Positions 33,514-42,770 of a stretch of 64,000 nucleotides of DNA are shown one piece after another. The notes under the pieces are model-generated. The model saw nothing but the letters and a program-made list of their open reading frames with translations, searched no databases and was not told the DNA's origin. The DNA lies in contig NZ_MSDF01000020.1 in assembly GCF_002022275.1 (NCBI RefSeq), positions 1 through 64,000 of the forward strand. The letters are read 5' to 3'. Source of the DNA: Pseudomonas fluorescens. Its GTDB lineage: Bacteria > Pseudomonadota > Gammaproteobacteria > Pseudomonadales > Pseudomonadaceae. Made by a program: the position numbers and the translations under genes. Positions within the stretch are counted from its first letter, which is position 1. Each line of letters opens with the position of its first letter.

Positions 33514-34884
33514 ATGCACAATCAGATTGCCAGCTTTCGAGCGGCACTCGACGCCCGTCCGGTGTCGCGCTACCAGTGGTTGATTCTCCTGTTGCTGGCG
33601 TTGCTGCTGGTCACCGACGGCTACGACGCCCAGGTACTCGGCTACGTAGTGCCCGCATTGGCCAAGGATTGGGGCCTGGAAAAAGCCGCATTCGGCCCGG
33701 TATTCAGTGCCAACCTGCTGGGGCTGACGTTGGGCTCGCTGCTGGTCACACCGCTGGCTGACCGGTTTGGCGTGCGGCGTATCCTGCTCGGTTGCGTGCT
33801 GATCTACGCAAGCCTCACGGTGCTGATGGTGTTTGCCAATTCATTGTCCACGCTGATGGCCGCGCGGTTTATCTGCGGTATCGGCATGGGCGGCGCGATG
33901 CCGAGCGCCATGGCGTTGATGTCTGAATATTCGCCGCCACGCATGCGTACCTTGATGGTGACGTTGGCCGCGTGCGGCTTTTCGTTCGGCGGCGCGGCTG
34001 GCGGGTTTGTGGCGGCAGGGTTTATCGAAGGCTACGGCTGGCAGGCGGTATTTCTGGCGGGCGGTGTGACGCCTTTGCTGTTGTTTCCGTTTTTGGTCTG
34101 GCTACTGCCTGAATCCCTGCCACGGTTGTTACGTGATGCGCCGCCGTATGTGCGATTGCGCAAAGTCACGGCGCGCATGCTGCCCGACTGGCAGCCGCCG
34201 CTGGCGAGCGAAGCTGAAAACAGACAAGAGCAGGGCAGCAAACTGACGGTGGTGGAGCTGTTCCGTCACGGCTATGCACGCCCGACGTTGCTTATCTGGG
34301 CGACCTTTTTCGTCAGCCTGATCCTGCTGTATTTCATGATCAGCTGGCTGCCGTCGCTGTTGCTGGAAAGTGGCTTGGCGCTGAAAGAAGCCAACCTTGT
34401 GACCTCGATGTTCCTGTTCGCCGGCACGCTGGGCGCCATCGGCATGGCCTGGTTCGCCGACCGCCTGAAAAGCAAGGTTCGGCTGCTGTCCGGCGTGTTG
34501 GCGGCGGCTGCGGTGTGCACCATTCTGCTCGGTCTGAACCACGACAACCCGCGTTATCTGGTGGCCAGCGTGTTTGCGGCCGGGTTCTGCATCATCGGTG
34601 GCCAATTGACCCTCAACGCCTTTGCCAGCAACTTCTACCCGGCGCACGTGCGCGCCACCGGCACCGGCTGGGCATTGGGCGTGGGGCGGTTTGGCTCAAT
34701 CCTGGGCCCGCTGTTTGGCAGCATGCTGCTGGCGATGCATATTCCGGTGGAGCAGATTTTCTTTTTCTGCGCGATTCCGGCGGTGATTGCGGCGTTGTTG
34801 ATTATTCAGGTGCGTTCGCCTGGGGCGGCGGCGCCGAAGAGCCCGCTGCAGGGCGATATTCTCAAGACTTCATCACATCTCTGA
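33514..34884 (+). CDS. MFS transporter, aromatic acid:H+ symporter (AAHS) family
   Basis: Inner-membrane transporter of 456 aa with about 12 helices. Family marks: LLLVTDGYDAQVLGYVVPAL (with the DGxD-type acidic pair in helix 1), LADRFGVRRILLG between helices 2 and 3, and ATGTGWALGVGRFGSILGP in the C-half. AAHS members import aromatic acids such as benzoate, 4-hydroxybenzoate or vanillate. Position after hmgABC suggests uptake of a tyrosine/homogentisate-related compound, but a REP pair and its own leader separate it from that operon. Confidence 0.85.
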   Translation: MHNQIASFRAALDARPVSRYQWLILLLLALLLVTDGYDAQVLGYVVPALAKDWGLEKAAFGPVFSANLLGLTLGSLLVTPLADRFGVRRILLGCVLIYASLTVLMVFANSLSTLMAARFICGIGMGGAMPSAMALMSEYSPPRMRTLMVTLAACGFSFGGAAGGFVAAGFIEGYGWQAVFLAGGVTPLLLFPFLVWLLPESLPRLLRDAPPYVRLRKVTARMLPDWQPPLASEAENRQEQGSKLTVVELFRHGYARPTLLIWATFFVSLILLYFMISWLPSLLLESGLALKEANLVTSMFLFAGTLGAIGMAWFADRLKSKVRLLSGVLAAAAVCTILLGLNHDNPRYLVASVFAAGFCIIGGQLTLNAFASNFYPAHVRATGTGWALGVGRFGSILGPLFGSMLLAMHIPVEQIFFFCAIPAVIAALLIIQVRSPGAAAPKSPLQGDILKTSSHL

Positions 34885-34930
34885 CGCCTCAATTTAATGG
34901 CAAACAGGCTTATCTGTGGAGATGGGCTTT

Positions 34931-35064
34931 CTGTGGCGAGCGGGCTTGCCCGCGTTGGGCTGCGAAGCAGCCCCAAAACCTGGCGCCGAGTAAAGCCTGA
35001 CACACCGCATTTATCTGTATCAGGGCCGCTGCGCAGCCCAACGCGGGCAAGCCCGCTCGCCACA
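34931..35064. repeat. REP pair, class B
   Basis: Arms GTGGCGAGCGGGCTTGCCCG and complement, with inner TTGGGCTGCG/CGCAGCCCAA pairing, between two convergent genes. Unlike the copy at 27583 it has a single left end. Confidence 0.85.
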
Positions 35065-35092
35065 AGGAGCCATGCGCCAGCAATGAATGTGT

Positions 35093-35896
35093 TTAGTGCA
35101 TCACTGAGTTGGGCGGCAGGTGCCCCAGTCGCTCGGTCAGGCGCAGGCGCTGGATCGGATCGTCGCTGAGCAGCAAAGCGTGTTCCAGGTCAAAACGCTC
35201 GGCACTCGGGCAATCCAGGCGTTGGTACAGGCTGGCGCGTGCCAGGTAGTCGGCGGCGCTGGCGTTGCCCAGTTCCAGCACGCGCTCGGCATCGATCAGG
35301 GCGTCGAGCGGGGCGTCGTTAGACAGGTGCAGTTGGCGCAGGTTGCGTGACAGCCGCTGCAGAATCGCGCGCGGTTCGGCGGTGAGCAGGTGGTCCGATT
35401 GCAACTTCAGGTTGGGCCCGTATTGCCGGTGCAGCAGTTCGCGGCAGTCATTGGGGTACAGGCGTCGGCCGCCGCACGGGTCGAGCAAGTGATCGGCGCC
35501 GGGCACTCGCAGCAGGAAATGGCCGGGGAAATTCACACCGACCATGGGGATATTCAGGCGCCGCGCCATCTCCAGCGCAATCAGACCCATGACCAGCGGT
35601 TGCCCGCGTTTGCGCTGCAACACCTTGTCGAGCAGGGCGGCCGCCGGGCGCAGCGGGGTGAAGTCGTCCTGAGCGAACCCCAGGTCGTTCAGGAGTCGCA
35701 ACAACGGTTGGCCGAGTTCATCGGCCGGGAGCATGGGCATGCCCACACTGACCTGTTGTTGCAGCACGACCAGGTCTTGCAGGATCTGCAGCGGCTGCAC
35801 GCTCGGGTCGTGTTCAGCCGCAATCCACAGCGCGGCTTCAAACAGCGCAGGCGGGGAACGTTCGAGGCAGGCGAAAAAGGCTTTGCGGGCATTCAT
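35093..35896 (-). CDS. SirB1-family protein (transglutaminase-like plus TPR)
   Basis: 267-aa cytosolic protein. Residues 35-170 match the SirB1 N-domain (RKRGQPLVMGLIALEMARRL; VNFPGHFLLRVPG; LDPCGGRRLYPNDCRELL), which has a transglutaminase-like fold but no clear Cys-His-Asp triad here; the C-terminal third holds two TPR-like helix pairs (ADYLARASLYQRLDCPSAER). Function of the family is unknown. GGAGAAC precedes the ATG. Convergent with the AAHS gene. Confidence 0.82.
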   Translation of the reverse strand: MNARKAFFACLERSPPALFEAALWIAAEHDPSVQPLQILQDLVVLQQQVSVGMPMLPADELGQPLLRLLNDLGFAQDDFTPLRPAAALLDKVLQRKRGQPLVMGLIALEMARRLNIPMVGVNFPGHFLLRVPGADHLLDPCGGRRLYPNDCRELLHRQYGPNLKLQSDHLLTAEPRAILQRLSRNLRQLHLSNDAPLDALIDAERVLELGNASAADYLARASLYQRLDCPSAERFDLEHALLLSDDPIQRLRLTERLGHLPPNSVMH

Positions 35897-36083
35897 TGCG
35901 TTCTCCGGCGGATGCCCCCGTTTTAGCCTTGCTGAGAATGTTCGTCCAGCACCTTAAGCGATATCCCACGTGCTTATGTCGCTGCGCCCACGAAACAGGG
36001 CGGCTTATTCCAGCGTGCTTCAGCAGTTTTTTGCCGCGAGCCTATACTTGGGCCTCTACCAGAAGTGATTCGGGAGCTTGACG

Positions 36084-37103
36084 ATGTTTGCTCTCATGCA
36101 CAGCACCCGCCTTGAATCGCTGCACCTGAGCGTCGACCCGATCACCGGGCTGAAGGCGGTCATCGCTATCCATAACAGCCGCCTGGGCCCTGCGTTAGGC
36201 GGTTGCCGCTACCTTTCTTACCCCGACGATGAAAGTGCCGTGGCCGATGCCGCGCGCCTGGCCCAAGGCATGAGCTACAAAGCGGCCCTGGCCGGCTTGC
36301 CGGTGGGTGGCGGCACGGCGGTGATCATTCGCCCGGTGCACGTGGAAAGCCGCGCGGCGTTGTTTGAGGCGTTTGGCCGCTGCATCGAGAAGCTCGACGG
36401 CCGTTTCATTACCGCCATCGACAGCGGCACCTCGGTGGCCGACATGGATTGCATCGCCCAACACACCCGTTTCGTCACCAGCACCACCGCCGCTGGCGAT
36501 CCTTCTTCCCACACCGCCATGGGCGTATTCACTGGCATCCGCACCACCGCCATGGCGCGCCTGGGCAGCGACAACCTAGAAGGCTTACGCGTGGCGGTGC
36601 AGGGCCTGGGCAATGTCGGCTATGCCTTGGCCGAACAGCTGCACGCGGCGGGCGCCGAACTGCTGGTCAGCGACATCGACCACGGCAAGGTGCAACTGGC
36701 CATGGAACAGCTCGGTGCGCACCCCATCGCCAATGATGCCTTGCTCAGCACGCCTTGCGACATCCTTGCGCCTTGCGGCCTGGGCGCGGTGTTCAACCGT
36801 CACAGTGTCGGCCAACTGCGTTGCGCGGCGGTGGCCGGCTCTGCGAGTGCACAACTGACGACTCTGGACATAGCCGATCAACTGGAAGGGCGCGGCATCC
36901 TCTACGCCCCGGACTACGTGATCAACTCCGGCGGCCTGATCTACGTTGCGCTCAAGCATGGCGGCGCCGAACTGCCCGGCATTACCGCCCACCTGTCGAA
37001 CATCGGCACGCGCCTTACGGAAATTTTCGCCCACGCCCAGGCCGAAAAGCGTTCGCCCGCACGGGTCGCCGATGAGCTGGCCGAGCGCCTGCTTTACAAA
37101 TAA
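36084..37103 (+). CDS. Leu/Phe/Val dehydrogenase family protein lacking the catalytic lysine
   Basis: 339-aa NAD-dependent amino-acid dehydrogenase homolog (leucine to 4-methyl-2-oxopentanoate). The substrate-binding Lys66 (GMSYKAALAGL) and the Asp113 (TAIDSGTSVADMD) are present, and the NAD-binding domain has GLGNVGYALAEQL. The second invariant lysine, in GGGK, reads Thr78 (GGGTAVII; codon ACG at 36315-36317). In Phe/Leu dehydrogenases that lysine is the general base, so activity may be lost or changed. The ATG is chosen over a TTG two codons upstream because GGGAG is 7 nt from it. Monocistronic. Confidence 0.85.
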   Translation: MFALMHSTRLESLHLSVDPITGLKAVIAIHNSRLGPALGGCRYLSYPDDESAVADAARLAQGMSYKAALAGLPVGGGTAVIIRPVHVESRAALFEAFGRCIEKLDGRFITAIDSGTSVADMDCIAQHTRFVTSTTAAGDPSSHTAMGVFTGIRTTAMARLGSDNLEGLRVAVQGLGNVGYALAEQLHAAGAELLVSDIDHGKVQLAMEQLGAHPIANDALLSTPCDILAPCGLGAVFNRHSVGQLRCAAVAGSASAQLTTLDIADQLEGRGILYAPDYVINSGGLIYVALKHGGAELPGITAHLSNIGTRLTEIFAHAQAEKRSPARVADELAERLLYK

Positions 37104-37114
37104 TCCAGGCATTA

Positions 37115-37143
37115 AAAAGGCCCTGAGCCAATGACTCAGGGCC
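37115..37143 (-). terminator. Terminator between leucine dehydrogenase gene and yebG
   Basis: GGCCCTGAG (37119-37127) pairs with CTCAGGGCC (37135-37143) around CCAATGA. Reading leftward, a TTTTT run follows, so it is a proper terminator for yebG; it may also stop transcription of the dehydrogenase gene from the other side. Confidence 0.85.
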
Positions 37144-37158
37144 TGTTCAATTCGGGCT

Positions 37159-37419
37159 TTATTCCGCCGCTGCGTTCAGCAACTCGGACAACGCGTCCGG
37201 CTGGCTCTTGAACGCCTTGGCAAATACATCGCGATTCTTCGCCATGTAGATCCCGGCTTCTTCCACCTGCTGCTCGCTCAGCGACGGCACGGCTTTTTGC
37301 AACACTTCTGCCAGCAACTCAGCGAGTTCAAGCATTTTGTCATGACGGTCAGCTTCGGCTTTATCCATGAACAAACGCTCCAGATCTCGGCTGCTGCGGT
37401 ATACCACTTCGACGGCCAT
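37159..37419 (-). CDS. yebG: YebG family DNA-damage-inducible protein
   Basis: Small 86-aa protein of the YebG family, an SOS-regulon member of unclear function in E. coli. It begins with the typical MAVEVVYRSSRD, then KAEADRHDKMLELAELLAEV and a helical C-terminus. A perfect LexA-type palindrome lies 44 bp upstream of its ATG, supporting both identity and regulation. GAGGTG precedes the start. Confidence 0.9.
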   Translation of the reverse strand: MAVEVVYRSSRDLERLFMDKAEADRHDKMLELAELLAEVLQKAVPSLSEQQVEEAGIYMAKNRDVFAKAFKSQPDALSELLNAAAE

Positions 37420-37462
37420 TCACCACCTCACATGCCTTCACGATAGTTGTCTTTTGCGACTA

Positions 37463-37478
37463 CTGTATTTATATACAG
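37463..37478 (-). promoter_or_regulatory. LexA box of yebG
   Basis: CTGTATTTATATACAG is a perfect match to the LexA consensus CTGT-N8-ACAG, an AT-rich palindrome of 16 bp upstream of yebG. Confidence 0.92.
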
Positions 37479-37667
37479 CTAAAAGGATAAGCCAAACCAC
37501 AGGGTTTGGGTAGCAGCTTTTTAATGTAGCCCGTAAATACAGGTTTGCAGTGCCTCATATCACGCCGCCATCATCTTATACCGGCTACTGGCCTTTTTTC
37601 TGCATGCAGAAGAACCGTCACGTCCAAACCGCATTATCCGGTCGAGTCGACCTAAGGAAGCATCATC

Positions 37668-38156
37668 GTGAAAATCAACTGGGCCGAAAAGCTGCGTCAG
37701 AACGTCCATGGGCTGGCCGAGTCGCTGGGCAATCTGTTCGTGGAGACGTTCCACTACCTGGCGCTGTTCGCCATTGGTGCGGTGACCGCGTGGGCGGCGG
37801 TGATGGAATTTTTGGGGATGCTGGAGAACGGACACATCAAGATCGATGACATCTTGCTGCTGTTCATCTACCTGGAACTGGGTGCGATGGTCGGGATTTA
37901 TTTCAAGACCAACCACATGCCGGTGCGTTTCCTGATCTACGTGGCGATCACCGCGCTGACGCGTTTGCTGATCTCCAACGTGTCGCACCACAACCCGCCG
38001 GACATCGGCATCATCTACCTGTGTGGCGGCATTCTGTTGCTGGCGTTCTCGATTCTGGTGGTGCGTTACGCCTCGTCGGCGTTCCCCTCGGTGAAGGTTG
38101 AAGGCCCGCGCCGCAAGGGCGAGGCGAGCCCGGAGACCGAGAAAGGCGAGCTTTAA
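37668..38156 (+). CDS. psiE: Phosphate-starvation-inducible PsiE-family membrane protein
   Basis: 162-aa inner-membrane protein with about four hydrophobic helices (YLALFAIGAVTAWAAVMEFL; LLLFIYLELGAMVGIYF; FLIYVAITALTRLL; GGILLLAFSILVVRY). The central ELGAMVGIYF with RFLIYVAITALTR is typical of PsiE. Function is unknown. The start is GTG behind AAGGA. No Pho box was seen upstream. Its last 4 bp overlap the convergent DUF3509 gene. Confidence 0.88.
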   Translation: MKINWAEKLRQNVHGLAESLGNLFVETFHYLALFAIGAVTAWAAVMEFLGMLENGHIKIDDILLLFIYLELGAMVGIYFKTNHMPVRFLIYVAITALTRLLISNVSHHNPPDIGIIYLCGGILLLAFSILVVRYASSAFPSVKVEGPRRKGEASPETEKGEL

Positions 38157-38470
38157 AGCCCGACGCTGAAGGGCAGTGCGCGAGTCGGTGGTGGCTGCAA
38201 GAGTTTGTGGCTGTCACCGTCGGTCATCACCGCCAGGATCTCCATGGCGCTGTGGCCCTGCTCGATGGCAATGCCGAATTGAATACTTTGCACCAAGCGT
38301 TTGAGCCGTTGCGGATCGTTGCGTTGTTCGGCGCTGATCATGCGTTTGGCCACCACGCCATCCTCTTTCGAGAGGGTGAGCATGATGCTGCCATCCAGCC
38401 GCTGGATGCTTAAGTTGACACGGTAGGTGGGCGTGAATGTGTCGGTGATGATCTGAAAAGGATTGTCCAT
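38153..38470 (-). CDS. DUF3509 family protein
   Basis: 105-aa protein of the Pseudomonas-restricted DUF3509 family as I recognise it: MDNPFQIITDTF, VNLSIQRLDGSIMLTLS, then the basic segment RNDPQRLKRLVQSIQFGIA. Predicted small soluble alpha/beta protein, function unknown. The start at MDNPFQ fits the family; a longer reading adds eleven unlike residues. Confidence 0.75.
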   Translation of the reverse strand: MDNPFQIITDTFTPTYRVNLSIQRLDGSIMLTLSKEDGVVAKRMISAEQRNDPQRLKRLVQSIQFGIAIEQGHSAMEILAVMTDGDSHKLLQPPPTRALPFSVGL

Positions 38471-38620
38471 GTGCGTTACCGCCTGATGAGAACATGCAGT
38501 CATTGACGACCGGTATCGGGATTAGTTCGCGTCTCCTGACCACCGGCCAAATTCCGTTTCCCTCAGAAGCTGTACAGCAAGGGCCGTGCCGTACAGCAAC
38601 TCTCCAGGCGCTGAAATTCT

Positions 38621-38714
38621 AATGTGGGAGGGGGCTTGCTCCCGATAGCGGTGGATCAGCCAATGAATACTCGGCTGGAAGACTGCTATCGGGAGCAAGC
38701 CCCCTCCCACATTT
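38621..38714. repeat. REP pair, class C (GTGGGAGGGGGCTTGCTCCC)
   Basis: AATGTGGGAGGGGGCTTGCT at the left is the inverted copy of the right end, with GATAGCGGTGGATCAGCC and its partly complementary GGCTGGAAGACTGCTATC inside. It lies between the DUF3509 gene and the serine transporter gene and is the only class C element in the window. Confidence 0.85.
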
Positions 38715-38746
38715 ATTTTGTGGTGTTCTTGATCGAGTGGTCTATT

Positions 38747-40036
38747 TCAGGGCAACACAGAGAAAACGATCGCAGACAGCGCAATCAACCCGATCACCAC
38801 CACAAACACATTCGACACCTGCCCCGAATACTGGCGCAGCGCTGGCACGCGGCGGATCGCGTACATCGGCATCAAAAACAGCAGGCACGCGATGATCGGC
38901 CCGCCCATGGTTTCGATCATGCCCAGGATGCTTGGGTTGAACGTCGCCACAGCCCAGCAGGTGAGCACCATGAACAGCGCGGTGCTGCGTTCCAGCCATT
39001 TGGCCGACATTGAGCGGTTACGCCCGCGCAGGGACTTGACGATCAAGCCCTGAAAACCTTCGCTGGCGCCGATGTAGTGGCCGAGGAAGGATTTGGTGAT
39101 CGCCACCAGTGCAATCAACGGGGCGGCGTAGGCGATCACCGGCGTTTCGAAGTGGTTGGCCAGGTACGACAGGATCGAGATGTTCTGCGCCTTGGCCGCG
39201 GCCAGGTCAGCGGGCGACAGCGCCAATACGCAACTGAAGCAAAAGAACATCACCGTCAGCACCATCATGCCGTGGGCGGTGGCGAGGATGCCGCCGCTTT
39301 TGCGCTCGGCTTGCGGGCCGTACACGCGCTTCTGGTCGACGGCGAAGGCGGAGATGATCGGCGAGTGGTTGAAGGAAAACACCATCACCGGGATCGCCAG
39401 CCACAGGGTCTTGAAGAACAGCGGCAGCGGCATGCCGTCGCCGGCCGAGGCGAAGAACGCGCCGTTCCAGTTGGGAATCAGGCTGAAGGCCAGCAACAGC
39501 AGGGCCGCGACAAACGGGTACACCAGCACGCTCATGGCCTTGACGATCACGCCCTGGCCGCAACGCACAATGGCCATCAGGCCAAGGATCAGCACCAGCG
39601 ACAGGATCGCGCGAGGCAGCGGCGCCATGTGCAGTTGGTGTTCCATGAAACTGCTGAGGGTGTTGGTCAGCGCCACGCTGTACACCAGCAGAATCGGGAA
39701 AATGGCGAAGAAATACAGCAGGGTGATCAGCTTGCCTGCGCCGACGCCAAAGTGCTCTTCGACCACGTCGGTGATGTCACCGGATTTGCCTGACAGCACA
39801 AAGCGCGTCAGCCCACGGTGAGCGAAGAAGGTCATCGGGAAGGCCAGCAGCGCCAGCACGATCAGCGGCCAGAAGCCGCCGACCCCGGCGTTGATCGGCA
39901 GGAACAGTGTGCCCGCGCCGATGGCAGTGCCATAGAGGCCGAGCATCCAGGTGGTGTCGTGTTTGGTCCAGCCAGTGGTAACAACGGTGTTCTCTACAGA
40001 CGGATTTTCGGCAGCAGGTGTACGTACATCGGTCAT
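38747..40036 (-). CDS. Serine:H+ symporter (HAAAP family, SdaC-like)
   Basis: Inner-membrane amino-acid importer, 429 aa, about 11 helices. Family marks: LGLYGTAIGAGTLFLPINAG in helix 1, RGLTRFVLSG, FSFNHSPIISAF and FLGHYIGASEGFQGL. Start at MTDVRTP behind GAGG. It lies 60 bp downstream of the serine ammonia-lyase gene on the same strand, so the pair imports and deaminates L-serine. Confidence 0.88.
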   Translation of the reverse strand: MTDVRTPAAENPSVENTVVTTGWTKHDTTWMLGLYGTAIGAGTLFLPINAGVGGFWPLIVLALLAFPMTFFAHRGLTRFVLSGKSGDITDVVEEHFGVGAGKLITLLYFFAIFPILLVYSVALTNTLSSFMEHQLHMAPLPRAILSLVLILGLMAIVRCGQGVIVKAMSVLVYPFVAALLLLAFSLIPNWNGAFFASAGDGMPLPLFFKTLWLAIPVMVFSFNHSPIISAFAVDQKRVYGPQAERKSGGILATAHGMMVLTVMFFCFSCVLALSPADLAAAKAQNISILSYLANHFETPVIAYAAPLIALVAITKSFLGHYIGASEGFQGLIVKSLRGRNRSMSAKWLERSTALFMVLTCWAVATFNPSILGMIETMGGPIIACLLFLMPMYAIRRVPALRQYSGQVSNVFVVVIGLIALSAIVFSVLP

Positions 40037-40096
40037 CGGTATTGCCTCGTTATTATTTTTGCGCGGGCTCACGTGTGGGGCGGGTAGCAGTGCTCG

Positions 40097-41473
40097 TCAG
40101 CACTCCACCCAGCTGACCGCCAGGCCGCCCCGTGAAGTTTCTTTGTATTTGTCGTGCATATCGGCGCCGGTGTCGCGCATGGTGCGGATCACCCGGTCGA
40201 GGGAAATAAAGTGTTTGCCGTCACCGCGCAGGGCCATCTGCGTGGCGTTGATCGCCTTGACGGCGGCGATGGCATTGCGCTCGATGCACGGCACTTGCAC
40301 CAGGCCGCCGACCGGGTCGCAGGTCAGGCCCAGGTTGTGTTCCAGGCCGATTTCGGCGGCGTTTTCCAATTGTTCCGGGGTGGCGCCAAGGATGTCCGCC
40401 AGCCCGGCGGCGGCCATGGCGCAGGCCGAGCCGACTTCACCCTGGCAGCCGACTTCGGCACCGGAGATCGAGGCGTTTTTCTTGCACAGGATGCCGACGG
40501 CAGCCGCGGCGAGGAAGAAATTGACCACGTCGTCGTCAGACGCGTCGGCGTTGAATTTCATGTAGTAGTGCAGCACCGCCGGGATGATTCCCGCTGCGCC
40601 ATTGGTCGGCGCGGTGACCATGCGCCCGCCGGCGGCGTTTTCTTCGTTGACGGCGAGGGCGAACAGGTTGACCCACTCCATGGCCGACAAGGTCGAGGTG
40701 ATGACATTCGGCTTGCCGATTTCCAACAGGCTGCGGTGCAATTTCGCCGCGCGACGCGGTACATCCAGACCGCCTGGCAGGATGCCTTCATCGCGCAGGC
40801 CTTGCTCCACGCATTCGCGCATCACCGACCAGATATGCAGCAGGCCGCTGCGGATGTCGGCGTCGCTGCGCCAGGCGCGCTCGTTGGCCATCATCAGCTC
40901 GGAAACCCGCAGGCCGTGCTTGTTGCACAAGGCCAGCAGTTCGACAGCACTGGAAAAGTCGTAGGGCAATTGCACGTCGCTGGTCGGCGCCACGCCCGAC
41001 TCGGCCTCGGCCGCTTCGATGATGAAACCGCCGCCCACCGAATAGTACGTTTGCTCGCTGAGCAGACCGTTTTCGCCATAGGCGTGCAGGGACATGGCAT
41101 TGGGGTGGTAGGGCAGGCTTTCGTCCAGCAGCAGGAGGTCGGTGTGCCAGTTGAAGGCAATTTCCTGGCGGCCTGCGAGCAGCAGTTTGCCGGATTCGCG
41201 CAGTTGCTGAATGCGTGTGTTGATTGAGGTGGGGTCGACCTGATCTGGCCATTCGCCCATCAGGCCCATCACGCAGGCGCGGTCAGTGGCATGGCCGACG
41301 CCGGTGGCGGACAGCGAGCCGTATAAACGCACTTCGACGCGGCGCGTATCGGCCAGCAAGCCCTGGTCTGTCAGTGCCTGAGCAAAGGTCGCCGCCGCCC
41401 GCATCGGACCGACGGTGTGGGAGCTGGACGGCCCGATGCCGACTTTGAATAGATCGAAAACACTGATAGTCAT
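40097..41473 (-). CDS. L-serine ammonia-lyase (single-chain, 4Fe-4S)
   Basis: Converts L-serine to pyruvate and ammonia with a [4Fe-4S] cluster instead of PLP. The 458-aa protein begins with the beta domain ISVFDLFKVGIGPSSSHTVG and ends with the catalytic alpha domain; cluster-type cysteines are visible in GSACAMAAAGLAD and LTCDPVGGLVQVPCIERNA. It is sdaA/sdaB-like; which paralog cannot be decided here. Forms an operon with the serine transporter and is divergent from a LysR regulator. Confidence 0.92.
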   Translation of the reverse strand: MTISVFDLFKVGIGPSSSHTVGPMRAAATFAQALTDQGLLADTRRVEVRLYGSLSATGVGHATDRACVMGLMGEWPDQVDPTSINTRIQQLRESGKLLLAGRQEIAFNWHTDLLLLDESLPYHPNAMSLHAYGENGLLSEQTYYSVGGGFIIEAAEAESGVAPTSDVQLPYDFSSAVELLALCNKHGLRVSELMMANERAWRSDADIRSGLLHIWSVMRECVEQGLRDEGILPGGLDVPRRAAKLHRSLLEIGKPNVITSTLSAMEWVNLFALAVNEENAAGGRMVTAPTNGAAGIIPAVLHYYMKFNADASDDDVVNFFLAAAAVGILCKKNASISGAEVGCQGEVGSACAMAAAGLADILGATPEQLENAAEIGLEHNLGLTCDPVGGLVQVPCIERNAIAAVKAINATQMALRGDGKHFISLDRVIRTMRDTGADMHDKYKETSRGGLAVSWVEC

Positions 41474-41610
41474 GCTAAAGCCTTACAAGCAATGGAGGAG
41501 AAATCGCTGCCATGTTTTGTAGAGCGAGCGGAATTGGCGCGATACTGAGCCTCTGGATCGGCACTGACCAACGAATTATCCTAAGACACCCTTTAGCAGG
41601 ACTAAACCCT

Positions 41611-42558
41611 ATGAGCCGGCATTTACATGGCCAGACCTACGTCTGGTTGCACGTTTTTTCCTGTGCGGCGCGGCATTTGTCGTTTACCCGCTGCGCTGAA
41701 GAACTGCACATCACGCCCGGGGCGGTGAGCCAGCAAATTCGTCAGCTGGAGGAGCGTTTGGGCTTTCGGTTGTTCCATCGGCGCGCACGCGGTGTTGAAC
41801 TCAGCGCCGAGGGGCAGCGGTTGGCGGCGACGGTCGGGGAGGCTTACGGCAGCATCGATGCTGAATTGCAGCGGCTGGACGCGGGCATGATCAGCGGCAC
41901 GTTGCGCCTGCGCTCGATTCCGTCATTTCTGGGCAAATGGCTGACCCCGCGTCTGCCGCGTTTGCAGCAGCGTTTTCCGGATATCCAGCTGCGCATGGTC
42001 GCCGAAGACAGCAGCATCGCCCTGCACGAAGGCGACTTCGACCTGGCGATCGACTTGAACGACGGCAGCTACCCCGGCCTGTTATCCACAGCCTTGCTGG
42101 ATGAGCAGATATTTCCGGTGTGCGCGCCGAGCCTGCTGCGCGGCCGCCCACCGCTGCACGGCCCGGCCGACCTGGTGCATTTCCCGTTGCTGCACGACAT
42201 CACTGCCTGGCGTGGGAGTTATGAATACGCCGAGTGGGAGTTTTACCTGAATGCCATCGGCTATCACGACGCGGACGTGCGACGTGGCCACACGTTCAAC
42301 CGCAACCACCTGACCATCGAAGCCGCCATCGCCGGCATGGGCGTGGCCATCGCGCGGCGCACCTTGCTCAATGATGAGCTGGAGCGTGGCACTTTGATCG
42401 TGCCGTTCGGCCTGGCCGTGCCCAACCACAAACGTTACGTGTTGTTGTACGCGCCAGGTGCGCTGAACCATCCGGGCGTGCGGGCGGTCCATGATTGGCT
42501 GGTGGAAGAAGCGGAGATTTTTCGCGGATTGCACCCCTTGGGAGAGGGGCAATTATGA
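41611..42558 (+). CDS. LysR-family regulator (GcvA/DsdC-like), probably of serine catabolism
   Basis: 315-aa LysR-type protein with an N-terminal HTH (HLSFTRCAEELHITPGAVSQ, QIRQLEERLGFRLF) and an effector-binding domain (LHEGDFDLAIDLNDG; IEAAIAGMGVAIARRTLL). The ATG of MSRHLHG with AGGA upstream is chosen. It diverges from the serine ammonia-lyase/transporter operon with 137 bp between, the standard layout of a LysR activator and its target. Confidence 0.87.
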   Translation: MSRHLHGQTYVWLHVFSCAARHLSFTRCAEELHITPGAVSQQIRQLEERLGFRLFHRRARGVELSAEGQRLAATVGEAYGSIDAELQRLDAGMISGTLRLRSIPSFLGKWLTPRLPRLQQRFPDIQLRMVAEDSSIALHEGDFDLAIDLNDGSYPGLLSTALLDEQIFPVCAPSLLRGRPPLHGPADLVHFPLLHDITAWRGSYEYAEWEFYLNAIGYHDADVRRGHTFNRNHLTIEAAIAGMGVAIARRTLLNDELERGTLIVPFGLAVPNHKRYVLLYAPGALNHPGVRAVHDWLVEEAEIFRGLHPLGEGQL

Positions 42559-42770
42559 GGTCGGTGGGGCGTAAGAAGATGTAACTAACTCCCCACCCTA
42601 ACAGCGTTTTTGCTCGTAGTCAGACTTAATTTGTAATGTGTGATTTATCTTTGCAAAGGGGTTGAATTGTTCTTCTGACTGCTCAATTGTGTAATCAAGA
42701 GGTCATGGTTTCACCGCATCGGTGTTGCAGTTGTGATCTCTCGCGAGCTAGCTGAAATAAGGGAAAAACT

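Noticed and set aside
37479..37667. A Pho box upstream of psiE
   Set aside because: No repeated CTGTCAT-like 7-mers with 4-bp spacing could be found despite the family name.
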